DNA from: Muraenolepis orangiensis
Taxonomy: Eukaryota > Chordata > Actinopteri > Gadiformes > Muraenolepididae
NCBI GenBank assembly: GCA_027704905.1
Contig: CM051002.1
Coordinates: 2,612,696-2,676,695, forward strand
DNA: 64,000 nucleotides
Direction: 5' to 3'
A program made the translations under genes and the position numbers. This document shows, piece by piece, positions 1-12,894 of this stretch (positions are counted from its first letter, which is position 1; each line of letters begins with the position of its first letter). Below the pieces are notes generated by a model, which worked only from the letters and a program-made list of their open reading frames with translations, had not been told where the DNA came from and did no database searches.

Positions 1-886
1 AGCTTACAGTCTAATTGATATTATATCATGGCCTTGGTGAACACTGGGTTCTGTTTGGCTGGAGGGGTGTCAAGTAAGGGATAAACTAGATTTGCTGTTA
101 TCCATAAGTAATGCTAACAGTAAAGGCTAACAACCTCACTCAGGTACCTACCCTGCGGTGAGTTTACAATCATCACTGAACTTCATTAACCTCTTCGCAT
201 ATGCATCGCATTATTCCATTATACCTTGTCTATGTTGACTGATATGTAGCCTAACCACTTACAAAACAGTGGGCTCATCAATATTCGTGATGAAATCCAC
301 AAGCAGGGCCAGCAATGTGCTGTGGAGGGCTGATAGGATGCAGATGTTCAGTCCCACCAATAAACACAAACCAACCCAATCAAATACCCAATCTTAATCT
401 CCCAACCTTTTTCTCAGGAATACAAATCTAATAATTCTTCATTTATTTGCAACAAACCTTGCAACACATATAGTATTCAGCACAATTAACTGCATTATTT
501 TATTGAATTCACCTACAATATGTAATCCTACAATGTCAACATCATCATGGTAAACATTTTTAATAAAATAGTTCGATTTTGAGAGATTTTGAGGCTCGAT
601 GGAGCCTCAAAGCAGCATTTACAAGGAAGCAGGTGTGACACAGTGTCACTGGGGAAGGAGTCAGTCATACTGATGTGCCGGGGGGTTCAGCTGCAGGGGA
701 GAAACCTCCGAGCTACGCCGTGGTTAAGTCCTCCCTCGGGTCAGTGGCTCTGACAGACCTGACAAATCACATCTCTGAAAAACGCAAATGGATCAATGTC
801 CAACCCCAGGAAGGAGGTGCTCTTAAAATAATAATCCCAGCAGCACACTTAAACAGAGGGGAGGGGAGGGGGGGGGGAATGCAAGT

Positions 887-1087
887 GTACACACACGCAC
901 ACACATACACACACGCACACGCACACGCGCACACACAGGCAGACACACGCACAGACACATACACACAGGCACACACACGCACATACGCACACATACTCAC
1001 ACGCACGCACACACATACACACACGTGCACACAGGCACGCACGCGCACGCGCGCTCACACGCACACGCACACACACACACACACACG
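887..1087. repeat. imperfect (CA)n microsatellite
   Basis: About 200 bp of CA repeat with many G and T interruptions (ACACGC, ACATAC). The interruptions suggest an old array. It opens spurious frames on both strands. Confidence 0.95.
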
Positions 1088-1828
1088 ATGAAATAGTCAT
1101 ACATATTTGAAAGGGACTCAGCGTCTGGCTCTTAGTTAACTATAGTAAGTGGAATTGTAAACGTTAGCACCTGTAAAACGTAAAACTATGTCTTGTCAGC
1201 AGGTGGCAATGTAGACCAAGGAGAAAGGTCAAGAAGCAGACGTTTTTATCCAAAGATAAGCTGTTTCATGTCCTTGTATTGACGGGAGGGGACGAGGGAC
1301 TGTAATCACAACCTAGGAGGAGGGGTGGGTTGTACAAAGGGGACCACCTATAACACAGGTTCTGATACATCAATATATTGCGAACATCAATTGGTTTGAA
1401 TCCAATCATCAGATAACATCAGAGTGCATAGTGGCGTGTCGGATTGGGGTTGGCCTCAAACAGTGCTTCAAACAGCGAGAGTAAGGATGGAAAGAGGTCC
1501 ATCCAGTATAGGTTGGAGCCTAAATAAGGGCCGGGCCTGGCTCTTGGTCAAAATATACATACAGAAGGGTATATAAACACCCCTGCTTGGTCCTGCTGTA
1601 TGGGCTTGGATGGACAGTGTCTCTCTTGGTTGCCTTCTTTGGTCTCTCTGCCTTCTCGGTTCTCCGACTTGAATCTCCCTCCTCCTCCTCCATTGTGCTT
1701 CTGCTTCTGTGTTTCTCCTTCAACCTTGGTCCACATTGTGTGCATTTACACAGGCTCTGACAGGCCATAAAGATGTAATTTATAACCCTTTAAGGCTGCC
1801 TCCCTCACCCCTGGTCATGTGTGTGTGT

Positions 1829-1901
1829 GAGAGAGAGAGCGAGAGAGAGCGAGAGAGAGCGAGAGAGAGCGAGAGAGAGCGAGAGCGAGAGCGAGAGCGA
1901 G

Positions 1902-1967
<66 letters not shown>

Positions 1968-1979
1968 AGAAAGAGAAAA
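1829..1979. repeat. (GA)n microsatellite
   Basis: Pure and GAGAGC-interrupted GA repeat of about 150 bp, ending in GAAA-type units. Confidence 0.95.
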
Positions 1980-2388
1980 AATAAATGTATACCTAGATTT
2001 TGTCAGCTGACATGGAATGGGTTGCTGAAAAGTATTTTCAAAAGAAAACCCATTGATTACATAATCTTGTGGTACATCGTAGCATTGGATTATGTCGCTT
2101 TTAGGTTTGGCTGCACAGATAAGAAAATACCATTCTTATCTCACTGTCACAGCATGCAGCTGAGAGAAGCTGTCAACCAATCCAATGTCCATGTCCTACC
2201 TTGTTTTGAAGTGGCATTTGTAGCAAGTAGAGTATTGTTAAAGTCAGATTCCACTTAGTTAGTTACAGTATCTTAGTACGGGACATCACATGTAAACATG
2301 TAAAAAAAGACAAAATAAATACATGCTTGTGCTGTCCAAAGCCAACAAATACCAAACAATGAGTCACACACACATACACCCCCCCCCT

Positions 2389-2554
<166 letters not shown>

Positions 2555-4609
2555 AAAATATGCTAAGCACACATTTACCAAGATCAATAAATTGCTTGCC
2601 CTAATGTGCTGCATGCATGAGCATGTGTGTTGTGCTCAAGTGTGAGAGAGAAAGAGAGAGAAAGAGAGAGAAAGAGACAGACGGTATACACATATTCGGT
2701 ATACACACGGTATATATATTCTAATTACAATTATTTTGACCCCAAAATCCTCATCAACCAAATATGTATTTATTTGCAAGGGTTGCCCTTGCATACTCAC
2801 AGTGCTTGCAAATAAAGTATGTTGATTCATTCTCTCATGGGGAGATCCCTCATGAGAATGAGGCACTCTCTACCGCCACATGGCGTGAGGAATACATGTA
2901 CTGTGTAATGAGTTTTGCATTTAGAAGTATATTTGGACGTGTGCAGCCTTGAACAAGGAGCCCTGGTCTCTTGCATGTGTTGCATGTGTACGTGTTAGTA
3001 TACATCTCATCTACACGGTAGAAACAAACTAAGAGTGCAGACCAGGGAGCATCACAGGACCAGCCTTCTGTTGTCCCTGACACGCTGTCGCACGGCCCCC
3101 GGGTCCCTTCTGTGCCAAGCCATCTGAAGAGTGTCTCTTGTGCGCCTGCAAAGCATCCCTCTCTTTAGTTGTGCCTCATTTACAGATCTAAATGAGGCAC
3201 ACACCAGTGGCTCCACAGCAGGCACCACAACAGTGGTTCCACAACAGTGGTTCCACAACAGTGGTTCCCCACCAGGGGGTCATCAGAGCTACTGGATAGA
3301 CCTTGCCATCTGTTGGCGGTTGCACTCCCCTGCATGAACTCTTGCAGTCTTTGTCCTTATGGAGCCCCATGAGGTCCACAGTGTTGCAATTTGTTTGTTA
3401 ATTTGCACTTTAGGCCAAGTTAATAATTTCCCCTTCTATCTATTTTATATTTAAATATATAATCTCTAAATGATCTGTGAATTCTGTAGACGACCATTTG
3501 AATTTTAAACATGTAAACATTGGCAAGCAGTGTCATTTCAAAACCCATTTAATTGCATGCCATTCTTTAAATAAATTGAAAACAATGACTGCACTCTTGT
3601 GTCGTGTTGTTATCCAAACATGGTTCTACACGTATACAACTGGGAATATATAGATGTGGTGGAGAACACAGTTGTGGCGGAATAGACCAGAAGAAATGTC
3701 TCTCTCTCTCTCTCAGCTGGGCTTGGGTATGATCCTCCCACTTCAACATGTCCAAGCTGCCCAAAGAGGCTTGTGGAAATTGATCAGTGTTTATTGTTAT
3801 TCCAGACTACCATCGTGTTATACCATCGTGTCATACCATCGCGTGATCCACTATAGGATGTTGAAGAAGGAGGGGGGGGGGGGGGGGGGGAGGTGAGGGA
3901 GAGGGGAAATGCCGACGGAATGTTGGTCGGCATTAGACATGTCAAGGTTTTCCTCATCAATGACCATTGATGTCGCCGTAGTGAAGTCGTCCATCTTAGG
4001 AACCGGGATAACCGTTCCCACGTCACATAAATGCAACAATGCGTCCGCTATCGTGGTAAACAGAAAGGCTAGAAGTGTCACGCCTAGAGACTCTCTGTTC
4101 ACATGTTCTGTTTCCTGAAGACTCTGGAAGCCTCTGCGTGTTTTACAGGGGAAAGTATGGGGGATGGTGGGATGGGGAATCTACGCACCAGTACCAGAGC
4201 TAAAACACAACTGAATCTTGCGTCAAATTATTCTAAGAATGTGATGGTTGTATTCAGCAGGTCTGAATCATCTATTGATCGTTCCACTCCCTCAGACGTG
4301 TCTTATATTTTTTATTTTATTATGTCAGATGCTGGAGGGCGAGTGTGATTCTGCGTGCACGGTGGGTGCAGCTGTTGCACGGGGCCTGGCTACAGGCTCT
4401 GCTAACAAGCAGCCAGGACTCCAGCTGTCGTAGTCGTGGATATGCTCTTTCAGCATGTAATCACTGAGTTGTGAAGACATTCTTTGATGCATGATAGTTC
4501 ATTCCTCATTTTATCTACTAACTATGAAAAACTAATATAAACAAAGTAATGTATTTATTATATTGTTACATACATATATCACACAATTTGTATGATATGG
4601 GGTACATTA

Positions 4610-4830
4610 GGGGCAGCAGTAGCTCAGTCTGTTCGGACTTGGCTTGGGCACCGGAAGGTCGCCAGTTCAGGGCAAGGCACCAGACCCCTACACTGCTTTC
4701 TAGGCGCTGTATATACAGCTGCCCACTGCTCCTAATTCTAGGATTGGTTAAATGCAGAGAAACACATTTAACTGTGTGTAAGTGTAAATGTATCTATGTA
4801 TTCAATCCTCCAGATTTAGATTAAGATTTA
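4610..4830 (+). repeat. tRNA-derived SINE, family 1
   Basis: Starts with a tRNA-like head (GTAGCTCAGTCTGTTCGGAC, a pol III A-box-like segment; CGCCAGTTCAGGGC in place of the B box), then GCAAGGCACCAGACC, the body CTGCCCACTGCTCCTAATTC, and a tail ending ATTCAATCCTCCAGATTTAG. The same order occurs at 10046, 12711, 16894 and, reversed, at 45893. The B-box region looks damaged. Confidence 0.8.
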
Positions 4831-5666
4831 ATAAATAGGCAAAAGGGAAACTGAAACTGGACACTATGCCTTGTATGTCTATGTGTATGGGTGTGTTAAA
4901 TCAGACCAAACCAGCTGTATATGTTGGATATATGACTGTATAGTGATCCCTGGAGGGGCGTTAGAACAAACACACCGGGCAATAGCGCAATACAGCCTGC
5001 CTAGCCTAGCCTGTGTTTTGTTCCTGAGCACCTATAGCCTCTCCATCACCACTGCCCCCTCCCCTCCTCCCCTCCGGCCACCAGCATGGATAGACCAGCA
5101 GGGTCATGCACCAAAATAGTTTAGCAGGGAAAGGGGACGAGATAAATGAAATGGTGCCGAACACAATGTGGACCAGTAAAATGAGTAATGGCCAGCGCTG
5201 TGGTGGGGTGGGGGGTGGTGGGGGATGCACTGCAATGCCAACACGCACAATGGGGGGTGGAAGCCACTACATGTGGTGGATGGAACGGGAATCTATTGGA
5301 TTCTGAAAAGTATCGCGCTATCCATTTAGTGCTGTCACTGGTTTTAGGCATCACACATTCTGTAAAAGTACACGCCACACACACACACACACACACGTCT
5401 GCTTCTCCTCCCTTCTTCTCTCATCTTCCGTTTCATTCTCTATCTTACCCTTGCGTACGTGCTTTGTTACTGTGTGTCTGTGCATTTTGTCGGGCTCCTT
5501 TCCAGCGCTGTCGTTGTGAAACATTAATCTCTATGCATTTATTATTGAATACTGCAACCATTCAATTATAGATGGCGATGGCCTCTCTGTGTGGGGGTTA
5601 ATGAAGATGTCTCTCTCGTAGGCGCTCTAGAAGAACAATATTTCTGTATGTGTCCCCTTTTCACCT
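4831..5666. other. non-coding DNA
   Basis: GC-richer patch at 5040-5280 with short G and C runs and a short (CA)n at 5375-5396. I see no gene or recognised repeat. Confidence 0.5.
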
Positions 5667-6090
5667 CGTAGAACACTGACACAGTAGAACAGTGACACGG
5701 TAGAACACTGACACGGTAGAACACTGACACGGTAGAACGCTAACACTGTAGAACACTGACACGGTAGAACACTGACATGGTAGAACCCTGACACGGTAGA
5801 ACGCTAACACTGTAGAACACTGACACGGTAGAACACTGACACGGTAGAACCCTGACACGGTAGAACGCTAACACTGTAGAACACTGACACGGTAGAACAC
5901 TGACATGGTAGAACACTGACACGGTAGCACAATGACACGGTAGAACGCTAACACTGTAGAACACTGACACGGTAGAACACTGACACGGTAGAACCCTGAC
6001 ACGGTGGAACAATGACTTGGTAGAACACTGACACGGTAGAACACTGACATGGTAGAATAATGACACGGTAGAACACTGACACGGTAGAAC
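5667..6090. repeat. 16-bp minisatellite, left array
   Basis: About 26 copies of a 16-bp unit of the form GACACGGTAGAACACT with variants (ACCCT, ACGCTAACACTG). Because 3 x 16 = 48, translated frames repeat every 16 residues, giving long meaningless frames. The same unit resumes at 8183, on the far side of the LINE. Confidence 0.95.
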
Positions 6091-6306
6091 ACACTTTAGG
6101 AACTGTATAGGGCTATCAGCGAACAGGACAACCTGAGGCTGCTCTCATCGTGGCGGGGGACTTCAACAAGGCGAACCTGAAGAAGGTTCTACCAACACAT
6201 AACGAGCAACACACGGGGCGAGCGGATCCTCGACCACTGCTACACTCCCTTCCGTGATGGCTACAAGGCCCTCCTCCGCCCACCGTCCACCCTCTCCCCC
6301 ACAGAC

Positions 6307-6729
6307 GTGTGTGCGGAACAGAGCAGAACAAATGCGCATAAGGCAGCTGGTCCTGATGGTGCCCCCGGTCGCCTGCTCAGGAACTGCGCTGAGCAGCTGA
6401 CCGAGGTCCTTACTGACATTTTCAACTTGTCACTAGCTCAGGCAGTTGTCCCAGTGTGCTTTAAAACCACCTCCATTGTGCCAGTGCCAAAAAACTCCTC
6501 TGCAGCGAGCCTCAACGACTTCCGCCCTGTTGCACTCACCCCCATCATCATGAAGTGCTTCGAGAGGCTGGTCCTGGCTCACCTCAAATCTGGCCTGTCA
6601 CCCTCACTAGATGAATACCAATTTGCCTACCGTGAGAACAGGAGCACGGAGGACGCCATTTCCTCAACTCTTTACTCCGCTCTCTCCCACCTGGATGAGA
6701 GCAACACCCACGTGAGATGCTGTTCATAG
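6307..6729 (+). pseudogene. LINE reverse transcriptase, N-terminal half (frameshifted)
   Basis: Contains PDGAPGRLLRNCAEQL, SIVPVPKNSSAASLNDFRPV and ALTPIIMKCFERLVLAHL, then YQFAYRENRSTEDAI, which are conserved fingers-domain blocks of Jockey-type reverse transcriptases. It runs out of frame just before the FIDFSSAFN block. Confidence 0.88.
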
Positions 6730-7493
6730 ACTTCAGCTCAGCATTTAACCCCATCATCCCCTCCAAACTCATCTTCAAACTTGGTGACCTCCTAACCAAC
6801 AGACCCCAGTCAGTCAGGTTAGACTATCTCACCTCCTCCACCCTCACCCTAAACACCGGCGTTCCACAAGGCTGTGTGCTGAGCCCTCTCCTCTACTCCC
6901 ACTTCACCCACGACTGCACTCCTGTACATGGTACAAACACCATCATCAAGTTTGCTGACGACACAACGGTGGTGGGCCTCATCAAAAACAACGATGAGGC
7001 AGCATACAGGGAGGAGGTCCACCACCTGGTGACGTGGTACAGTGACAACAACCTGGCCCTCAACACCAAGAATACCAAGGAGCTCATCGTCGACTTCAGG
7101 AAGACCAGAGCTGGCACACACGCCCCCATCCTCATCAACAGAGCGGAGGTTGAGCATGTCTCCAGCTTCAAATTCATGGGGGTCCACATCTCTGAGGACC
7201 TCTCCTGGTCCCTCAATACTGCCTCACTGGTAAAGAAGGCTCACAAGCGTCTCTTCTTCATGAGGAGACTGAGGAAAGCCCACCTGTCACCTCTGATTCT
7301 GGTGAACTTTTACTGGTGTGCTATTGAAAGCATCCTCACCAACTGCATCACAGTGTGGTACGGCAACTGCACTGTTTCCGACCGGAAAGCGCTGCAGAGG
7401 GTGGTGAAAACCACCCGTTGGACTACCCCTCCCTGCAATAAACACTACCCACCACAAACGGTGTCTGAGGAAGGCACAAAAATTAGTGGATGA
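6717..7493 (+). pseudogene. LINE reverse transcriptase, palm/thumb half
   Basis: Carries the first catalytic-region block (FIDFSSAFN), GVPQGCVLSPLLY, the FADD catalytic pair followed by TTVVGLI, and a C-terminal part with KAHKRLFFMRRLRK. It ends at a stop inside a sequence that normally continues in these elements. It overlaps the N-terminal half by a few bases in another frame, showing a frameshift. Confidence 0.88.
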
Positions 7494-8155
7494 CCCCTCT
7501 CACCCCAACCATGGGCTGTTTTCCTCTGTTCCAAGTCAAGCAGGCTTAGGAACAGCTTCTTCCCCTAAGCTGTCATCTCCCTGAACTCTGCACCACGAAG
7601 ACAACCCCCCTGCTGCCACGCCACTGCTGTCCCGCCCCCTGCTGCTGCACCACCTCTGCTGTCCCCCCCCGGCTACCCCCCCTGCTGCTGCACCTCCCCC
7701 CTGCTGACGCCCCCTCTGCTGCCCCCCCACGCTCACGCCCCTGCCCCACACCTCTGCTCAACACCTATAACAATCACCACCAATGTCTCTGACTAACTGT
7801 AAAAAAAGAAAAAAGAAAAAAACTGTAAAAACAAACTGTATCACAACTACCTCCCTCTCTATAGTTGCCACACAAATAGGCTTAGAGATAGCTTCCACAG
7901 TCAGGCCATCAGGCTGCTGAACAAGGGCGTATAGCATATAACAATGTATATTTTATTACATTGATTTATATATACATATTGCTCTTTTTCTGTGCTGATA
8001 TATTGCATTTTTACTTTTATATATTTAAGTTTAGTACTTTTTTTACTCTATTTTTTAAATATTTTTTATATTTTTATTTTTATAACTGCTGTCTGTCGTC
8101 AGGTATTGCACATAAGATTTTCACTCACGGCTTTATACTTTAAACTGTGAAGTGA

Positions 8156-8659
8156 CAATAAACTTGACTTGACTTGACTTGGCACTGACACGGTAGAACA
8201 CTGACACGGTAGAACCCTGACACGGTAGAACCCTTACACGGTAGAACACTGACACGGTAGAACACTGACACGGTAGAACACTGACACGGTAGAACCCTGA
8301 CACGGTAGAACACTGACACAATAGAACAGTGACACGGTAGAACCCTGACACGGTAGAACAATGACACGGTAGAACACTGACACGGTAGAACAATGACACG
8401 GTAGAACCCTGACACGGTAGAACAATGACACGGTAGAACACTGACACGGTAGAACAGTGACACCGTAGAACCCTGACACCGTACAACCCTGACACCATAG
8501 AACCGTGACATGGTAGAACAGTGACACGGTAGAACAGTGACACCATAGAACCGTGACACGGTAGAACAGTGACACCATAGAACCCTGACACGGTAGGACA
8601 GTTGTCTGTTGCTTCGGACTCCTTTGGTTGCATGAAGTTGCATATGTGTACATTCAAGT
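8156..8659. repeat. 504-bp local duplication, copy A (LINE tail + minisatellite + flank)
   Basis: Begins with the LINE tail CAATAAACTTGACTTGACTT, continues with the 16-bp minisatellite (8183-8596) and ends with GGACAGTTGTCTGTTGCTTC plus about 60 bp of unique-looking DNA. The same order follows at once in copy B (8660-9131). Confidence 0.85.
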
Positions 8660-9131
8660 CAATAAACTTGACTTGACTTGACTTGGCACTGACACGGTAG
8701 AACACTGACACGGTAGAACCCTGACACGGTAGAACACTGACACGGTAGAACACTGACACGGTAGAACACTGACACGGTAGAACCCTGATACGGTAGAACA
8801 GTGACACAGTAGAACAGTGACACCGTAGAACCCTGACACCGTAGAACACTGACACGGTAGAACCCTGACACGGTAGAACACTGACACGGTAGAACACTGA
8901 CACGGTAGAACAATGACACGGTAGAACAATGACACGGTAGAACACTGACACGGTAGAACAGTGACACCATAGAACCGTGACATGGTAGAACAGTGACACG
9001 GTAGAACAGTGACACCATAGAACCGTGACACGGTAGAACAGTGACACCATAGAACCCTGACACGGTAGGACAGTTGTCTGATGCTTCGGACTCCTTTGGT
9101 TGCATAAAGTTGCATATATGTACATGCAGGT
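8660..9131. repeat. local duplication, copy B
   Basis: Repeats the LINE tail, the 16-bp minisatellite (8688-9073) and the GGACAGTTGTCTGATGCTTC flank. Its array is a little shorter than that of copy A and shares the same order of variant units at its end, so the duplication is recent relative to unit divergence. Confidence 0.85.
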
Positions 9132-9390
9132 AAGGCAGTGTCATTCATTTCATCGGCTACGACAGAGCACATGAACACACACGCAAACACAAATACTAAT
9201 ACACTTAGAACAAACAACATACAGGACATGCAGTGAGCAGCTGGGTGTTCTGAGCTATACTGCTCCCATTGTGTGGTGTGGTAACAGAGTGCTGAGGGGG
9301 GGAGGGAATGCTCTTTTAAAGTGGACATCCATTAGGATCCTCATAGTGGACTAAAGCTGCTCCTCGGACCAAATTAGAAACAATCCTAAT

Positions 9391-9921
9391 TGCCCTCACA
9401 CCATAGCGTATGCTGAAACCTATGAGTTGCGTGTAAACAATATTTGTATACGCACCAAACGCAACCAAAATCCACAATTTTGTAAATTTGTAACCTATTC
9501 GACCTATGGGTTGCGTGTGGGTTGTGTGTGGGTTGCGTGTGGGTTGTGTGTGAGTTGCGTGTGGGTTGCGTGTGAGTTGCGTGCAGAACTTACGAGTTGC
9601 GTTTAAGTTGCGTTCAAAACTTACAAGTTGCGCTTGACCTGCGTGCTAGTTGCGTGGTATTTGCGAATATCGGTCACATGATAAAAACCTTTAAAAGCGG
9701 AGCCGATTCAGTGTTTCCTTCTGATTTGGTCATCGAAGAGTCAACATGGGGAAAGCTACCAAGAAATCTGATAAAAGTGACCCCAAAACCTGGCCATATA
9801 CCTCAAATTTGGACCTGCGTTCATAACTTATGAGTTGCGTACCTGTTGTGATCGTGTTGAGTGTGTAGCGTTTTTTTATTCGCAACCATACGCAACTAGT
9901 GATCGCTATGGTGTGAGGGCA
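9391..9921. mobile_element. MITE-like element with 18-bp perfect terminal inverted repeats
   Basis: Ends are TGCCCTCACACCATAGCG (9391-9408) and its exact reverse complement (9904-9921). The interior has many imperfect GTTGCGTGTG units (9505-9660) and inverted GCAACC motifs near the right end. A small frame with a good Kozak start (9746-9826, 26 codons, beginning MGKATKKSDKSDPKTWP) may be the remnant of a coding gene of the parent element. I see no convincing target-site duplication, so the superfamily is open. Confidence 0.7.
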
Positions 9922-10045
9922 CCATAACCCAGAGATAATCCCATTTGGTAGTGGGGTTAACCCATGGAACATCAGCAATTCATCTCTGATGATCTCTGAT
10001 TCATTGAGGATAGACTATGTGCATGGCTATAGTTATTATATTTAC

Positions 10046-10225
10046 GTAGCTCAGTGGATAAGGACTTGGCTTGGGAGCCGCAAGGTCGCCGGTTCAAGAC
10101 CCGGAAACACCAGGTTACTGCCTAAGTGCCCTTGAGCAAGGCTCCCCGGGCGCTGTACTAATGGCTGCCCACTGCTCCTAACACTAGGATGGGTCAAATG
10201 CAGAGAACTCATTTCCCTCGGGATA
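10046..10225 (+). repeat. tRNA-derived SINE, family 1
   Basis: GTAGCTCAGTGGATAAGGAC (A-box-like) and CGCCGGTTCAAGACCC (B-box-like) are followed by the family body CCCTTGAGCAAGGC, GCGCTGTACTAATGGCTGCC and CACTGCTCCTAACACTAGGA. The head is well kept. Confidence 0.85.
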
Positions 10226-11458
10226 AAATAAGTAGTTAAAATAAATAAAAATAAGATATCATGCTTTTTCCGAATAATGACATGAATTTGATTCTACAAC
10301 TTTGCAGATTCAATCTGCCAGACCTCACAATGTCGCAGTTACATCAGCTATAGTCTGTCTATCTCCAGATTTTGTCCCTTAAATGTGTCCCTTAATTGCT
10401 TTTGCATAATTTGTTCATAATTTCCCCTGTGTTAATTAGCTAACTGTGCTCTCCTGTTTTGTGTGTATTGTTTTATTAATCATGTATGTATCTTATTTTT
10501 CTGCTCTCTGCATTATCCCACGAGTCACCAGTCTGGGTAGTCTATTATGTTTGTATAATAGTTTGCAATGTGTCGATATTCTATATCTATCTATATATTT
10601 TGCACTCCTGTACCTGCCAGGTGTTAAGTTAAAAAAGTATTTTTATGTTGAATTCAAACCAGTAAGATATGGTTCAAGTTATTGATTAATTAGACTCTCC
10701 AGCATGCATCTTGTAAAACCAATCATACTCTCTCTCAATGATGGATCATCGCCATTGTCATCGCCATCATCTTCATCTTCATCATCCTCATCATCATTAT
10801 ATTTGTACCTTAATCAGAATTCATCTTTGCAACTTGGCATGGCTTCTGGTGGACGGTTCTGCTCAAGAGACAGAAGCTCATTGCTGCTGGTTTGTGTTCC
10901 TGTGACTTGATGTCAGCTGGCTGGGGTCCACCTCGTTCTCATGTCGTTCCCTGCTCCAATTATGCCTTGGTGTTGGGAGAGAGAGGGAGGGGCATCCAAG
11001 CATGCACCAAGAATTCACCAATTATAGCCTCCGGTTTTCTGATCAACAGAGCCTATTGGTCGGCCAGGTCTTGAGAGGCAGGGTTTTGATTGGTTGGCTC
11101 TTTCTCACTGGGCTTTAGGTCAAAGGCTTCAGCACCAGTGGAGAATATGGACTTCTGAGACCATTAGTTCCAGGCTTATCAGTGAACTTTGAGTCCAGGG
11201 TGGTGTCCTTGTAACTTTGCCAGGTCTACAACATTGGTTGGTATGAGGTGTGGAATCTGTAGCTGTCGCAATGATATTAGCCTCCGATATATATTGCAGA
11301 TATTGGCTTCAGCTGCAAATATATACTATATATAAATACATAATGTATTCATTGCTTGCCGCCGTCAATAACTGTTGCAATCAAAGTTTACGTTGCAACA
11401 TATGGATAAACCTATCCCACAATTGTAGTTTGAAGTAATGGTATCTCTTTTCCAAGAC

Positions 11459-11524
11459 ACTCTCTCTCTCTCCCTCCTCTCCCCCCCCCCCTCTCTCTCT
11501 CTCCTCTCTCTCTCTCCTCTCCTC

Positions 11525-11577
<53 letters not shown>

Positions 11578-11648
11578 CTCTCTCTCTCTCACTCTCTCTC
11601 CCTCTCTCTCTCTCTCTCACTCTCTCTCTCTCTATATATATATATATT
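11459..11648. repeat. (CT)n / (TA)n microsatellite
   Basis: Interrupted CT array with CCTCTC units and a C run, ending in a short TA run. Confidence 0.95.
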
Positions 11649-12710
11649 TATACACAATTGCATGCCAAATGGCAAGTGGTGATAGATGGCCACTAGTCAT
11701 CCAGGGCCATGACTCTGACCCCTCTGGCAGCTAATCGATGGCCAGGCAACTGGGACAGGAAGGACCGAGCTTCATTCACTTAGAATGCAGAGTAGGGAGG
11801 GTGTAGCACAGCTGAAAGCACGTTTTAATATGCAAGATCATCCAAAAAATAAATACTAATATATTTGACTTTGTCATAATAACATAAATAACTGCATCTC
11901 AGCTGCAATTTCATTTTTATTTTTTGTGTTATTTATATGTATTGTTAATGCATAACATAAAGCATTGGAGTAAGTTTATTCACAAACATATTTAAATAAA
12001 CATTAATAATGTAGTATTTGAAGCATAGGGATATTGACGGACCAAACAGCCCCAAGGACAAGAGCAGGTCATGATCACAAAGGAATATTGAGTCAACAAT
12101 CAAGGCTATTCGTGACTCACATGCATAATGTACAGTAAACACAGCCAGCTTTCTCTACTAAGGATGGGCCTAACTTTATCACAGCAAAAACATGCATTAT
12201 TGTCATGTATATATATATATATATATATACATATATATATACTGTATATATATATATATATATATACACATTCCATACATAACGCTACATGTTGCAGATT
12301 GATTTGGCAGATGAGTCAGCAAAGAGCAGACGTAGTCCTCCAAAATTTACCCTGGACAATGTCTATGTTCCTGAAAGGTCAAAAAAGGTTCCAGAGACAA
12401 CCCTGAACCACACCTAGCGATGTTATTGATTGCAATTCACTAGAGTGCAATATATTATCGCTCGTCATGCACGCATAATTAACAAATTGTTCAGGAATGC
12501 CCCTTGTAATTTGACCATGCGATGAAAGATGATGCTGTGTCGCTCTAATATGAAATTACTTTTATTTTGAATAATTTTAAAGGAGGTGCCAAATACAAGA
12601 TAGGATTGCAGCAAGCGTTTGTCCTAAAGCAATACATTTTTTTAAGAAACACACACAATGCATTTTAAAAGCAATACATTTTTAAAGCAATACATTATAC
12701 GGGCGACAGG

Positions 12711-12894
12711 AGCTCAGGTCGGCAGCAGCTCAGTCGGTTGGGACTTGGTCCCAAAAGACGGGTCGCCGGTCGCCGGTCGCCGGGTCGCCGGTTAAAGTCC
12801 CCGAAACGGACCAAGTAAGGAGTGACAACTGGTACTTGGAAAAAGGTGCCAGTTCGCCTCACTGTCCAGGTACCCTTGAGCAAGGCACCAGACC
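12711..12894 (+). repeat. tRNA-derived SINE, family 1, left part (split by a hAT insertion)
   Basis: Contains CAGCAGCTCAGTCGGTTGGG, an expanded GTCGCCGG run and ACCCTTGAGCAAGGCACCAG. The expected next segment (CCTATATTGCTCCCAGGCGC) appears only after 14050, so the SINE is interrupted by the 1148-bp element. Confidence 0.85.

Larger units (their letters stand above)
6091..8182 (+). mobile_element. degenerate LINE (Jockey superfamily, CR1/L2/Rex1-like), 5'-truncated
   Basis: Reads as a broken ORF2. The end of an endonuclease domain (IVAGDFNKANLKK, 6140-6180) is followed by a frame change into DHCYTPFRDGYKAL (6232-6273), then a reverse transcriptase starting KAAGPDGAPGRLL at 6340. Reverse-transcriptase landmarks include FIDFSSAFN (6723), GVPQGCVLSPLL (6857) and the catalytic FADDTTVVGLI (6950). 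A frameshift near 6712-6720 separates two halves, and a stop ends the second at 7493. The 3' part has C/T-rich low-complexity DNA, a T-rich segment and the tail CAATAAAC plus TTGAC repeats. It is dead as a coding element. The exact clade needs a library comparison. Confidence 0.9.
9922..12710. other. non-coding DNA between repeats
   Basis: Apart from the SINE at 10046 and the simple repeats, I see no gene. There is a TCATCN trinucleotide patch at 10742-10800, (CT)n with C-rich interruptions at 11459-11632 passing into (TA)n to 11648, and (TA)n at 12208-12266. Confidence 0.55.

Noticed and set aside
8133..9328. 330-codon and shorter minus-strand frames made of VLPCQCSTVSVFYRV-like repeats
   Set aside because: They arise from the 16-bp minisatellite (48 nt = 16 codons) and exist in all three frames. 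No start context, splice site or non-repeat domain supports a gene.
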